Positions 10,185 to 21,784 of a stretch of DNA of 64,000 bases are shown piece after piece. The stretch lies in contig NC_023757.2 of the NCBI RefSeq assembly GCF_000499845.2, positions 8,656,447 through 8,720,446 of the forward strand, given 5' to 3'. A model generated the notes under the pieces. The model did no database searches and was not told the origin of the DNA. It worked only from the letters and a program-made list of their open reading frames with translations. The translations under genes were made by a program, and so were the position numbers. Positions within the stretch are counted from its first letter, which is position 1. Each line of letters begins with the position of its first letter. The DNA is from Phaseolus vulgaris (lineage: Eukaryota > Streptophyta > Magnoliopsida > Fabales > Fabaceae).

Positions 10185-10900
10185 TAATTGTCCCTAAGGA
10201 CAGATATCGATCCCACAAGGAACAGTGAATTATCGAGTACAATAATCACTAAATATAAAAACTGAACAATAAAAAGAGTTTTGAATTAATTGTGTTGGGC
10301 ACTGATCAATAAGAAAACAAACAAAAAATTGGTTGCTTCAATTTGGAAAAATAGGGATTAGGTTTCATCTCTCTCACTCTCATGTATTTTGATTAGCATG
10401 TCAATATTAAGTTCTTTGATTGAAATTGATGCCCGTAGAAAATTCATTTATATTCATCTTTCGCATATAAAATTCTTAAGAATGTTTCCTAAATATTTCT
10501 CTCTCGCATACTTATAAAAACAACTTAGAAATCACAATCAGATGTTAATGGCAATTAGCATTTCAAGTCTATCTTTAGCACTCAAATATGCTAAGTATTG
10601 ATGTTTAGGTCTGAACCCTAAAAATAACTCTCGGCCAGATTTAAGATTCTCAATTTGTCACGGAAAGTTAAAAGTAAAACAACAATACCAATAATCAATC
10701 AAGAACTGAATATTAATATATAAAATATCACCTCAATACATAAGAGTTTGAGCAGATTACTCCCAATCCCAAAGGGTAGAATTAGCCACGCATACTTCTA
10801 GCATCTTCCATTCTCCCAATTGGGTTGCAATTCACTCTATGGTGTTCTCCTCTCAATCTCGCACCCTAAGGTTTAGCCTCTAGCCCCCTATTTAACCTAA
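10150..10900. repeat. Unclassified repeat-like block
   Basis: It abuts the transposon protein remnant at a sharp junction and has no ORF of note. The sequence around 10155-10215 and 10760-10870 has the feel of retroelement non-coding DNA, but I cannot name the family. Confidence 0.25.
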
Positions 10901-11579
10901 TTTTTACTTCCTGTTTCACGCTAATGGGTAATTAATAAAACATAAAAAAGGCCCAATCTTTCTCTACATTTTTTTTCCATTCTAGGACCTTCCAGCTTTC
11001 TCTTTTTAGCTCAAATCATTCCTCTTTAATCCAAATCTCCAATCTTCCCTAGAAATATGCAATTAATACCAAATTTGGGAATAATATCTTTATAATATCT
11101 TCGAATTATCAATATTTTCTATCCTTTAAATATTTATCTGAAAAATCATTTTCAAATACTTTCCAAATACTATAAAATCTAAACATTGACGCCTAATCAC
11201 ATTTAACCTGGATATGTTTGCATTGAACATGTTTCGAAAAACTCTTTTATATATAGAAAATGTTCATGCTCTATTTTTTGAAGGTTTCCAATAAAATATT
11301 GTTTATGCAAAATCTTTCTAATACAATCTTAAATTTAATTCTAATTTCATAGTTGTATTCTAAAATATTTATGATCAACATGGAAAGTATATTTCATTTA
11401 CAAAACATTAAACACAATGTTTTTGAGATTTTCATATTTATATGTGTTACGTTCTCAAATACAAAAATTTTCAAAAATATTTAATCATTAATCTTATTTG
11501 AAAAAAAATTTCTATGATTCAAAAATATCAACTAAGATTTGAAAACATAAGATCAGTGCCATGAAATATTCTAAAAATG
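10901..11579. other. AT-rich intergenic stretch
   Basis: No coding region, tandem repeat or terminal structure could be recognised here. It may belong to the same element as the motif array that follows, because similar AT-rich sequence flanks the related array at 37500-39300. Confidence 0.3.
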
Positions 11580-12350
11580 GAAAGATTAAGTATGGAACAT
11601 ACTTGTATTGTCTGATATGTGTAATCTTTAGTAATCGTCTAATGACTTATAAGCATGTTCTTTGATATCATCTATCTTGTGATATCCAAAGGTATCATTT
11701 GATAAGAGCGTCTGATGAGTCCTCGTGATTGTTTGATAAGATTATCTTAACTATTTCGTCTAATCCATTCCAAAGAGATTGTCTGACGCAATTCCTCAAA
11801 TCATTTGATGTGTTTCTTGAGGTCGTTTAATATATTCCACTAGGATCATCTAACGTGAGCTTCTTATGTATATCATTTTGTGCAGTACCTATGAGATCAT
11901 TTAATGCATCTTTTCTCATTCAAACTATTTGTTTAGACATCGTTTCTTCTTTAGGTGTTATCTTTATAAGCTCTAAGATATTTGTCCAACATTGAGACCA
12001 ATATTAGATCGTTTGATGGTCTTCATAGTGAGCATGTGCCATTGGATCGTCTGATGTGACTCTTGCGCAATTTCTATTAAAATCATCTGATTGAGGCTTT
12101 CCACTATTGACCTGTTTGATGAGTCTTGATAGACCATTTGATTTATCTCATTTAACAATTTCGTCTAACACTTGCTACAAAACTTGATCGTCTGATAAGC
12201 TTAAGCAACTTATAATCGTCTTATGGATATTCAACTAAATTTGCACACTTAATAGCTTCGTTAGACATCTTAACACACTTTATATTGTTTGTTATCATCA
12301 AAACATATGAACTCTAGTATCATGAGATCGTTTGGTCGATGATAGACCAT
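11580..12350 (-). repeat. Array of degenerate ATCGTCTGATG words
   Basis: A short word of the form (A/G)ATCGTCTGATG, with variants CATCTAACG, CGTTTAATG and TCATTTGATG, recurs every 30-60 bases across about 750 bp. Spacer sequence between the words is not repeated. The reverse complement of the same word (TTAGACGATC and variants) forms a similar array at 37500-38050. The ORFs at 11973-12158 and 12298-12480 read through the repeated words and are not credible genes. Confidence 0.5.
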
Positions 12351-12853
12351 CTAGTTTCTTACTACGTAATCTCTTATTTAGGTTCAAAATGGTTGTTTTA
12401 TATTCTTGGAAACAGTGTGTGATAAGTAAATTGAAGTTTACTAAAGTAACTAAGGAAAATAAATACATTTTCAACGTCAATTTTCTTTGGATAATTTAAA
12501 TATTTATTGAAAAAATATAAAAATAGAGTAAAATTAACTTCAAATTTTTTTAAAAAATAGAAGAAAATTAAAAATACTAAAAAAATAATAAAAGAGAAAC
12601 GTGAGAAGAAAATATTTTTGTGATAAAAAATATGTATTATTTAATTTGATAAAAAAATCTAAAACTTTTAAAAAATATATATAATTTTGTTTCCTTTAAA
12701 TAAATTGAAAAGTACTAAAAAAAAGTATATGTATAGTATATGAAATGTTTTAAACGTAAATGTAAGCTAAAAAATCAATGTCAGATTAACATTTTAATAT
12801 ATTTATTTCAGAATTAGGATGAACTTACAATCAAACTTGACTATAACTCAGAG
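12351..12853. other. AT-rich spacer
   Basis: Very AT-rich sequence with A- and T-runs. Nothing coding or structural was recognised before the MITE that begins at 12854. Confidence 0.4.
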
Positions 12854-13322
12854 TAGGGGTGACAATGCGGGTTGGTCCGCCCCGCATAGACCCGTCTCGC
12901 ACTTGGCCTGCAAAAAGCAGGTCGGGTTGTTTTTTCTAACCCGCATAAGAAATATTTATTAAAAAAATAATTTTTTAAATAATTTTTTGAATTTTTTTTA
13001 TTTAGATGGATTAGATAAATGGTCTCATAATATTATTTTCATGAATCATGCGTAATAAGATCTTATTAAAAATTGTGGAATGTAAAATATGAGGCTACAT
13101 GAAGAAAATATGGGAGTGTAGAAAAAAATATATACATTTTAAAGTTATGTGAGTTATGCGGACCAACCCACCCCGCCCGTACTTGGCTCGCACGGACTTC
13201 GAGTTATGAGGGACGGGCCTAAGCGGGCCAGCGGATTGAAATTGAAATAAGTAACCCGCTCCGCATTTTTTTCAGCGGGTCACGAGCCGGCCTGCACGAC
13301 CCGCTCCACTTTGTCACCCCTA
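12854..13322. mobile_element. hAT-type MITE, complete, 469 bp, with 8-bp target duplication
   Basis: The element starts TAGGGGTGACAA and ends TTGTCACCCCTA, a perfect 12-bp terminal inverted repeat. Inside it, GC-rich arms full of GCGGGTTGG/CCCGC words flank an AT-rich middle. It is bordered by ACTCAGAG (12846-12853) and ACTTAGAG (13323-13330), an 8-bp target duplication with one mismatch, the size made by hAT transposases. It has no ORF, so it must have moved using a transposase supplied elsewhere. The single mismatch suggests a moderately old insertion. Confidence 0.8.
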
Positions 13323-13330
13323 ACTTAGAG

Positions 13331-14185
13331 AGATGCCCAAATTTTAAAAAAATAATAATAATCAAATAATTGATATATAATTGAATTAAATTTAGTTAGC
13401 AGGGAAATAATCATGAGCGTTGCTAGGCACATCTAAATGAGACAGAAATTATTCTAGCACGAGATTTTGTGAGAGTCATTGATGAGGGAAAGGAAGAAAG
13501 TTAGAAGAAAAGAAATTGAAAGGTTTGGATAAGGATCTTTATTATGCAATCTTTGTACCACCAAACATCATCATTTTTCTTACATTCAACGTTCTATTCA
13601 AAAATTTATAACCACAAAATAAACATCTCATACACACTCTAATTTAAGACATTCATCTAACACCTAAATGCATTAAAGTGTATCTATACTGAATTCATTT
13701 CGGCCAGAATCCTCTTATCTTATCAACACATTTTGATCCTCTTAAAGGTTTCTTCATTAATACAAATCTTTAGTCAATTTTACTTCACTGCTTCTACTTC
13801 CACTTTAGATTCATTTTAAAAGTTCATATTTTAAAGAAAATAAATATAAATTTAAGTATACATAAATAAATATTAACAAAAATCAAGATTAAAAATAATT
13901 TAAATACAACTTCCTTTTTTAATTTAAAAAAACATCTTTTTAAAAGATAAAACTAATCCAAACTACTATTTCAATAGAACATTAACTATTCATATCCTTT
14001 AAATAACATTCTAAAAATTGGAATTTATTTTCGCTTACCCTTATAAGCAAAGTTAATAATAATAACCAATTCTTTTAAGAAATATTATTAATATTATTTA
14101 ATTCTACTAATCATATTTAAAAAGTATTCTTGTCATATGGTATCAATTATTTGAAACTTGATATTAACAATAAAAAATCATTACT
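13331..14185. other. AT-rich intergenic stretch
   Basis: No gene, tandem repeat or element end was recognised. It ends where the poly-A tail of the LINE begins (T-run on the plus strand). Confidence 0.4.
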
Positions 14186-14199
14186 AATTTTTTTTTATC

Positions 14200-15166
14200 A
14201 GCAATAAATAAATAAAATTACAAGAGATACTTAAGGGGTATCCCAACCCGTATACAACAGCCACATAGTTACTCCTCCGAACGGGAAGGATAACCAAAGT
14301 GTGACTTATCCTGCAAATAGCTATATCCCCAGCCAACTCACAAAATTGCACCAAAATGACAGTAACCTGCAGAAAACCAACAGCTTCCCAAACCCCAACA
14401 CCATTCCAAAAGATATAGCATAGCATCTCCTAATACTCTCCCTGCACCCTGCAATCCAGCCCTTTACACCAAAGTAGATTTCCCGTTCTTCCGTCTACAT
14501 ACCCCGCTCCAACAGTCTCTACTTCCTGCTTTCCTTTTAATACCAAAGCACCACTAGAAATGTGCATCCAAGCTCACTCTTTACTTGCTTAACAGCTATA
14601 GTGACATTAGAATAAGTGAAGAAGCACAAGCACATCAACCTTTTTCCTTCACCAACCGTCTCCTTCGCCTATGTATTGACCAACCAGCAACCTCCCAAAC
14701 CTGCCAGCCGCTACAAATCAGCCACAAATTTACGAAACACCATCTTACCACCTTGCTTTCTCTGCATAGTAACATCACACCCCTAAGCCAAACTGAGTCA
14801 GACCCCCTGAAGAGCGTGACTCAATTCCATCCTCACTGAATCAGTTGCACCCGTGGTATCACTTCTAACAGCCACCCCCTCCTTTGGTACTGGTACATCA
14901 CACCCATACCAGTGTGCTCCCTTTTTAACATATATGCTCTCCTTAATCAATCTGCTTCAGATTCCTGCAATTAACATTAACAGAGACCAACCCCGAAACA
15001 GGTAGCAGCAACCCAGTTCCTTGCCTGGAGAAAACTATGTAATCCATAAGGGACTCAATCCATCACTATAACAGATTCCTACCTACCAAAGACTTCACAT
15101 GAGGCCAACCAAAGATTAAAACCATCTTCTTCATAACCAGCACAGACACATGTAAGCCAGTAAACT
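14200..15166 (-). other. 3' untranslated region of the LINE
   Basis: The region lies between the end of the ORF2 remnant and the poly-A tail. It has no coding pattern in any frame. Its last bases (AAATAAATAAAATTAC and GGGGTATCCCAACCC near 14210-14250) are matched at the corresponding end of the LINE at 56161-57118. Confidence 0.55.
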
Positions 15167-16080
15167 TTAGCAGCTTCTGATGTAGATATTTGGGTTAAGA
15201 ACCCAATCTACAAAGGAATAAGAGAACGAGCGAGCTTTATGCTTCATCCACAACCAAGACTTCAGTTGAGCCCTCTGAAAAACCTCCTCAGCATCTACTA
15301 CCCCTTGCTGGAAGGTAATCATATTCCTCTGGTCCCATAAACTTCTAATGACATTTGCCCATACCCCTTTCCAGATCCTATTCTGCTTATTACTAACTTG
15401 AAACAAGTGAAAACTTTGGAAATGCAGCTTCAGATCATGTTGCTGTACGAATGAAATATCTACCCACTGAAAGCATAGAGACCAAACCTTCTGGGCATAT
15501 TTACACTCCATGAAAAGGTGTTGACAAGTCTCCTCCTGTAACTGGCACAAGGGACACACCATTGAGTTCACCACTACCCCTCTCCAGCTCAAACTCACTC
15601 TTGTAGGAAGTCTTCCCATCAGTACCCTCCAGGCTGTCACTATCACATTTGGAAAAGCCTTTACCCTCCACAAGAGCTTATACACTTCTCCCTGGTTCCC
15701 TCTACCATGCTTAGCTAGACACTCGTAGGCAGAGCTCACTGAAAACAACCCCGGTACCTCCTTCCCCCATACTTGGGTGTCCTGGACATTTTTTCTCAAA
15801 CTGACCCCTGATAGAAGCGTATTAAGGTCCCTCTCCAGAGAAGATTCCCATTCAAATCTACCTCTCCTCCACCTCAAGTCCCACCTCCACTCCGTGCCAA
15901 CCCATTCACCCATCTCACCCACTGTTTTACCTTGGTTTAAAGATAAAGAATATAGGCGTGGGAACAAAGATTTGAGATCCACACTTCCGATCCATACTTC
16001 CTCCCAGAACTTTGCTTTGTCACCACAACCTATTTCCCAACCTAACTCTTCCTGAAAACCACCCTTTACCTCATCCCTCC
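15167..16080 (-). pseudogene. LINE ORF2 C-terminal part with zf-RVT zinc-binding region
   Basis: The ORF at 15167-15982 contains LFSVSSAYECLAKHG, AFPNVIVTAWRVLMGRLPTR and VCPLCQLQEETCQHLFMECK. The last has the C-x2-C...H-x3/4-C spacing of the zf-RVT region that follows the reverse transcriptase in plant LINEs. The upstream 100 bases continue in the same frame (RDEVKGGFQEELGWEIGCGD), so the break from the reverse transcriptase frame lies near 16080. The domain is thought to help bind target or template nucleic acid. Confidence 0.8.
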
Positions 16081-17651
16081 TTACACATCTTAGAGAGGTC
16101 TCTCCACCACCAAGATTGAGATTTGACAGGTGTATGACTGCTTTCTACTCCCAAATCGTATTTGGAGTCCAACAACTTCTTCCATCTTCCATTCTCTTCC
16201 GAAAGACACCGCCATCTCCATTTCGCTAGGAGAGCTTTATTAAACAGGTGTATATCCCTACACCCCAACCCTCCCTCCTCTTTTGGTCTGCATACATCTT
16301 TCCAGCTAACCCAAGCAATTGGCTTGGTTAGTTTCCCCCAACCCCACAAGAATCTTGTTTGAATACTGATAATCCTTTTACACACCGAGGCCGGTACTCT
16401 AAACAGGGAGAGATAAAACAAAGGAATAGCAGTTAGAACAGAATTAATTAAGCAGATCCTCCCTGCCATGGATAGAAACCTCCCCTTCCAAACACTGAGT
16501 TTTGCTTTCAACTTGGTTATAACTGGATCCCAGAATTGCTTCTTTCTTGGATTCCCTCCAACCTCCAGTCCTAGATACTTGAAAGGAACCTCCATCTGAG
16601 TACAGTTCAACGTCTTAGTGAAACACCCTATAGTACTGCTTTGTACATTAATTCCTGCTAACCTTGATTTATGGAAGTTGATCTTCAATCCTGAGGCTAA
16701 CTCAAAGCCTCTCAGAATGGCCTTCAAGGTTAACACATTCCCAAAGGTATCCTCACAGAGAAAAAGAGTGTCGTCCGCAAACTGTAGAATACACATCTCC
16801 ACCTCATGCCTTCCTATCTTAAGGCCCGTCAGCATATTAACCTTCAAAGCTTGTCTTATTATCCCAGCAAGTCCTTCAGCAACCACAATGAACAAAAAAG
16901 GTGCTAGGGGGTCACCTTGACGCAACCCTCTAGAAGGCTTAAACTCCTCCGTAGGACTCCCATTAACTAAAACTGACACAGTAGCTGATTCCAGGCAACC
17001 TCTGATCCACAAGATCCACACAGTGTGGAAACCCAATTTGTGTAGCATATCATAAAGGAAATCCCATCGAACCGAGTCGTAGGCCTTCTCAAAGTCCACT
17101 TTTAGGCAGATACCACTTCTCCCCTTTTTCCTGAGATCCTCCACTACTTCATTTGCCATAAGGACGCTATCCAAGATTCCTCTACCCTTTAGGAAAGCTA
17201 ATTGGCTTTCATCTATGATTGCAGGCAATACCTTCTTCAATCTCCCAGCCAACACCTTTGTAATGATTTTATAAATGACACCAACCAAAGAAATGGGTCT
17301 ATACTGCTCCAGCTTAGAGGGGTCCCTCACCTTCGGGATAAGCGCAATAAATGAAGCATTACAACCCTTCGGGATGTTTCCAGTCGCATGAAACAAAGCC
17401 ATTGCTTCCATTAACTCTTCTTTAACAAAGTCCCAGCTTTTCCGGATAAAATTGAAATTGAACCCATCTGGACCAGGGCTCTTAGACCCTTCACACTGCC
17501 ACACTGCATCTTTAACCTCTTTTTCTGTGAAACCAACCACAAGCCCCTCATTATCTCTCAAGGTTAGAGTCTTAAACTCCACCTCATCCAACCTCACCCC
17601 TAGATCTTTCGTTGCATTGAACCTAGCTTCAAACAGCTTTTTCGCCTCCAA
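16071..17651 (-). pseudogene. LINE reverse transcriptase (ORF2 core)
   Basis: This 526-codon open frame carries the non-LTR reverse transcriptase blocks in order. They are SKSPGPDGFNFNFIRKSW, FIALIPKV..., QYRPISLVGVIYKIITKVLA, ESQLAFLKGRGILDSVLMAN, VDFEKAYDSVRWDFL, RGLRQGDPLAPFLFIVVAEG and the catalytic block ILQFADDTLFL (FADD). The enzyme copies element RNA at a nicked chromosomal target. The catalytic aspartates are all present in this stretch, so the core has decayed little, but frameshifts at about 17640 and 16080 and a stop near 18030 break the full ORF2. Confidence 0.85.
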
Positions 17652-18188
17652 CCGGACAGTACCTGGTTCCTCACTCTGTCCCCCACCTGAACACCCTTCA
17701 CTTCATTCCTGAGTCTTTTCCACCTCAGAGATGAGTGAAAGAACCTAGTACAAGAATCACCACTCTTGAACCAACTTGCTCTAGCCTTTTGGCACATAAG
17801 AGATTCAAGTTTTTTGTTATTTTCTACCAATCGACTTGTCAACGCCATTCTGTTAAGCCTTTCACTTTCCTCCAGATCCCCGGTACAATCTCTGTTGTCT
17901 AGCTCCTCCAGCTCCTGTAGAATCCTCCTCTTAGCAGTATGAAGGTTACCGAACACCTCTCTGTTCCACACTTTCAGATCTGACTTGAGGAGTTTCATTT
18001 TCTCCTTAAATTTAACTATTTCGTTCCCCTAGACTGAGAAGGATTTCCATTTATCCTTAACCATGATGTTAAACCCCCTCTCCAGAAACCAAGCGTCAAT
18101 CGATCTAAAGGGTTTAGGACCCCAATCCTTCTCCACAGATTTTATCACCAAAGCACAATGATCAGATACTTCCCTTCGAAGAACATAC
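17600..18188 (-). pseudogene. LINE ORF2 endonuclease tail and linker
   Basis: 17998-17600 reads SDLKVWNREVFGNLHTAKRR ... RASWFKSGDSCTRFFHSSLR, the linker between endonuclease and reverse transcriptase typical of plant LINEs. Above it, 18188-18005 reads EVSDHCALVIKS...KPFRSIDAWFLE, the end of the APE-type endonuclease domain (SDHCAL is the conserved catalytic His block). A stop lies near 18030 (SFSV-stop-GNEIV). A frameshift near 17640 separates this from the reverse transcriptase frame. Confidence 0.75.
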
Positions 18189-19300
18189 TTAATAGAATTT
18201 CTATTATATACTTAAAATGATATCACTAAATATAGTGCGAGTAATAAAATTTTGTTGATTTTTTATTCAAACCAATGTTTTCTTTCGGATTACGTGATAA
18301 AAAAAATGAGAGTGAAAAATATAATACGAAAAAAATAAAATAAAAACTCTCCGGATTAAGTGAAAAAGAAGTGAAAATAAAAATAATAAAATTAACATAC
18401 TTCAGTTAAAAAATATATTTTTTTTATTATTATAATTTATAATCAATTATAAAATATTTATTATTAATTATGATGACACATAATTAATTATATAAAATTA
18501 TTTATTATTTTATACGTAATTGATTACGTACATTTTGTTTGAAAACATTCTCTCCGTTATCACCTCCATGCAAATTTTTCCACATACCCTGAAACAAACA
18601 ATTTTCTTGAAGCAAACACGGCTCTCTTATCTCTATTTCATAATGTTTCTAGCAATCCTTTTTGTTCTAGGAGAACCCAAATGGTTCATATATCATCTCT
18701 ACCATCTAAGAAAATGATAATAAGAAAACCTTGATTTATGTAAGGAGGGATTCCAAGGAAATTTAATTAGTAAGTAAAAAAATTAAAATTCAAAGCTAAA
18801 TGCTAACTTTAATTATTATTTTTTAAATTATACTTGAAGGAGTGGGTCCAAAACATACTAACTACTAAAAGTAAGTAGGGTTTACTAAACATAACTATTT
18901 AATAAAATTTGAAGAAACATAATTAAATAAAAACATGCTATAATAATTGTTTTTTATAAAGTCAAATTTCTTGTGGACTCCTTTTCAACTGACAGTCTTC
19001 GGTTTCTCGGTTCTTCAACTTTTTATTATAGTTTGTGCGTAGGTAAGGTCTACAATGCTCAAGTTTGTCTCAGTTCAATTTGTAAGCACGGGATTATATC
19101 TCATGTATCTTTTGACTTTAGGGTGTTTTTGTATTTATACAGTTGTTTTGAGTCCTTGAGTGTACGGATAGGTAGGTTAGGTCCAAAAGACTCAATCATA
19201 TTTTAACCATGTTTTGTGAATAATTTGATATATTAGTGGCTAATGACGTGTGTAGATTTTTTATGAGGTCTCGTATGAAAAGTGTCGAATTGTCGAGGTG
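18189..19300. other. AT-rich intergenic stretch
   Basis: No credible ORF or repeat structure. The plus-strand ORFs of 65 and 77 codons (18520-18717 and 18973-19206) have no recognisable motif and no coding-like context. Confidence 0.4.
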
Positions 19301-19305
19301 CCGAT

Positions 19306-19585
19306 TGTTGGATATGAAGCCAGACCAATTGGGTTGGGCTGACTAGACACATGTTTAGTGAGTGGGCTTAATTATTATGTCCCTTTATTATCTCTATTTA
19401 TCTCTATTTAAAGAGATCATTGTACTTGTAATTGGTGTGCAACAGGATATAATGTAAACCTAATAGTTGCCCGGGTGGATGTAGGTTGCAGTTGGCGACC
19501 GAACCACGTTAAATCTTATGTCGTTTATTTTTCTGCAGTTGATTCGTGATTATGTGTTTTGTTTCCGCGTGCGTTTTTCTCATCA
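19306..19585. mobile_element. Solo LTR, 280 bp, with 5-bp target duplication CCGAT
   Basis: The block begins TGTTGGATATGAAG and ends TTTTTCTCATCA, so it has the standard TG...CA ends. It is bordered on both sides by CCGAT (19301-19305 and 19586-19590). It contains copia-LTR-like words (GGATGTAGG, CCGAACCACGTTAAATC). There is no internal region, so it is a solo LTR left by recombination between the two LTRs of a copia-type element. Confidence 0.75.
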
Positions 19586-19590
19586 CCGAT

Positions 19591-21080
19591 ATGATGTCGA
19601 CGTGATGTTGACTATCCGGATACTCAATATTTCGATAGTGCATTCAAGTTCAAATGAAATGGAGAGTCTAATTTATGAGGGGTCAAAAAAAAAATTAATT
19701 CTTAATATTAACCGTAGCATGATTTACACGTAAAGTATTGGGTGACAATGTTATCTATCTGCCTCTATGTATAATAATGTTGGTGTTTTATATTTTTTGT
19801 GGCCATATATTTTAAAATACTTATTTTGATCTTTATAATTTTTAAAATTCATTTAATATAGACCTCAATACCGTCACATGTCAATTTCTCTTCAAGATTT
19901 TTTTTCTGTCTTTCGTTGTCTTCGCCATATCTTTCATACGGGTCTTAACACACATGGAGGGAACAAGATATAATAGTTGGGGCTAATATTCAATGCATAT
20001 ATAAGTACTAAGATTTAGGTAAAATATTTATTTTTTATTGAATGATCAAATATCATACAAGAATACAAACAATATATTTTCAGGAAAGATATTACATTTT
20101 TTAAGACATATAAAATTATAAGTTATAATCATCAACCTCACATGTCATTATTACAACATTCGTTAATTTATAATAAAAAATTGCATATTTATTAACTATA
20201 TTTTTACGTAATTTATTAAAATTAGTTGTGTAACCCATTCCATTATCTTTTAGGACAATGACACTTGACAATCATTAAAAAATAATTTAATTTTATATAG
20301 TCAATAAATAGAAGAAGAAAATGTTGCCTATTGACAAAGACTGCAGCTTTCAGAGAAAATTGTGACAAATGTTCTATATCTATTTTATTTTTCCAAAACT
20401 TATATAGTACTGGGTCTTGACTCATGTAGTTGAGATAAAAAAAATTTATAAAACCATATAATGACCAAAGAAAAAAATAGTTAAATAATATAGAAGAAAA
20501 TAGCGATACGGATAGAAATTATTTATAACTATATAATGAGAATTCCTATATTTAGTATATACAGTTTTTTTTCAAAATTGTATAACTATTTCTATATATA
20601 AGTTACTTAACTTTAATTTTCATATAATTGTTCCATTTAATCTTTATTTTTTTTTAATTTCTCTTACATGCAGAGAAAATAATTAAGATATATTTTAATT
20701 TTTTTATAACAAACTCTGTAACAATATATAATAGATTTTAAAATAGAAATAAGATTTTATTACTAACCGTGACTAAGTTTTTAGAGACTTGATCAGCAAT
20801 TAGGATTTTGGATCTATTTAAGTTCTTCTAATCAATTTTTTTTTACCCATAGATTTTGGAGTATCAAAATTACTAAATATCTATTTTTACATAGTAGTTT
20901 GAGAATTTATCTTGGACCATGATTTTGGAACTTGCATTTGGGTCTAACTTAGATTAGGTCAAATAAGAGTTTATGTTATTAGTAATGCTTATGGGTTTTA
21001 CTGGAAAGTATTTTGTTAACCATATTCATTACATGGTTAACCACATTCTAAAACTATGTTAATCATTGGTTATTTGTTTT
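19591..21080. other. AT-rich intergenic stretch
   Basis: I see no gene or element ends here, only AT-rich sequence with poly-A and poly-T runs. The 60-codon minus-strand ORF at 20243-20425 has no support. Confidence 0.4.
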
Positions 21081-21264
21081 CTCATAATGTGTTTGGTTCT
21101 ATTGATCACATGTGAAGGAGGACTAGCGGACGGGTGGGAAGGATGTTTAGTTTTAGTGATTTGGAGGTGTGGGATGGATGGAGGGTTTCATTTTTCAGGT
21201 CCTTTATGATACGGAGAGGTTGTAGAGGGTGTCAATGAATTTACTCGCATACCCTCCCTACACT

Positions 21265-21385
21265 CGCTGCAAACTTACCTCCTTTGAGACACTACAAACT
21301 TACCTCCTTTGAGACGCTGAGTCAATGTGACTCAAATCGATTTTGCATGACCCAATGTGACTCAAATCAATTTTGCATGCAGTGT
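21265..21385 (+). repeat. Two short tandem duplications
   Basis: CAAACTTACCTCCTTTGAGAC occurs twice about 27 bases apart (roughly 21270-21316). CAATGTGACTCAAATC followed by ATTTTGCATG occurs twice about 29-30 bases apart (roughly 21323-21380). The second pair carries the first two copies of the AATCGATT-type word of the following array. Confidence 0.65.
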
Positions 21386-21720
21386 TTTAAGAAGGAAAAT
21401 CGATTTTAACTATTTTGTTCTTGAGCAAAATCGATTTTCACTCATATTGTAATGAAGTGAGAATCGATTTTGCACTTTGTTTCTACAAGTAGTGAGAATC
21501 GATTCTTTGTTCTAATAATCAATTTTGACCTGGGTCATGCTGAAAGAGAGAATCAATTCAAGTGTTGTTATATTCTTTAAAGAATCAATTTTGTGTCTTT
21601 GTTGGTGGGTCAAAATTGATTCTCATTAGATAAGACGCAAGCAAGAATCAATTCTCTTGTGTGGGGAGGGTGAAAATTGATTTTCAAGTTGATTGAATAC
21701 AAGGGACAATCGATTCTCAT
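21331..21720 (+). repeat. Array of AATCGATT-type palindromic words
   Basis: About 13 copies of AATCGATT or its one-base variants AATCAATT and AATTGATT occur in 390 bp, roughly every 20-35 bases. They lie near 21334, 21364, 21396, 21427, 21461, 21495, 21516, 21550, 21582, 21612, 21644, 21673 and 21706. The sequence between them is not repeated. No ORF runs through. Confidence 0.6.
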
Positions 21721-21784
21721 ATTTTTTTTGTTTATGCTAGAATGATTTTTTTTTATGAAGGTTGAAATGCTTATAATTGATTTC

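Larger units (their letters stand above)
14186..18188 (-). mobile_element. 5'-truncated L1-type LINE
   Basis: On the minus strand the order is: end of an endonuclease domain (EVSDHCALVIKS at about 18120-18180), a linker, a reverse transcriptase, a Cys/His zf-RVT region, and a roughly 970-bp 3' UTR. The UTR ends in a short poly-A tail (T-run at about 14186-14196). The element is cut within the endonuclease domain, the usual 5' truncation of LINE insertion. I could not define a target duplication with confidence. The same family's 3' end occurs again at 56161-57118. Confidence 0.85.

Noticed and set aside
16162..17712. Plus-strand ORFs of 66-100 codons inside the LINE
   Set aside because: They are antisense shadows of the reverse transcriptase frame.
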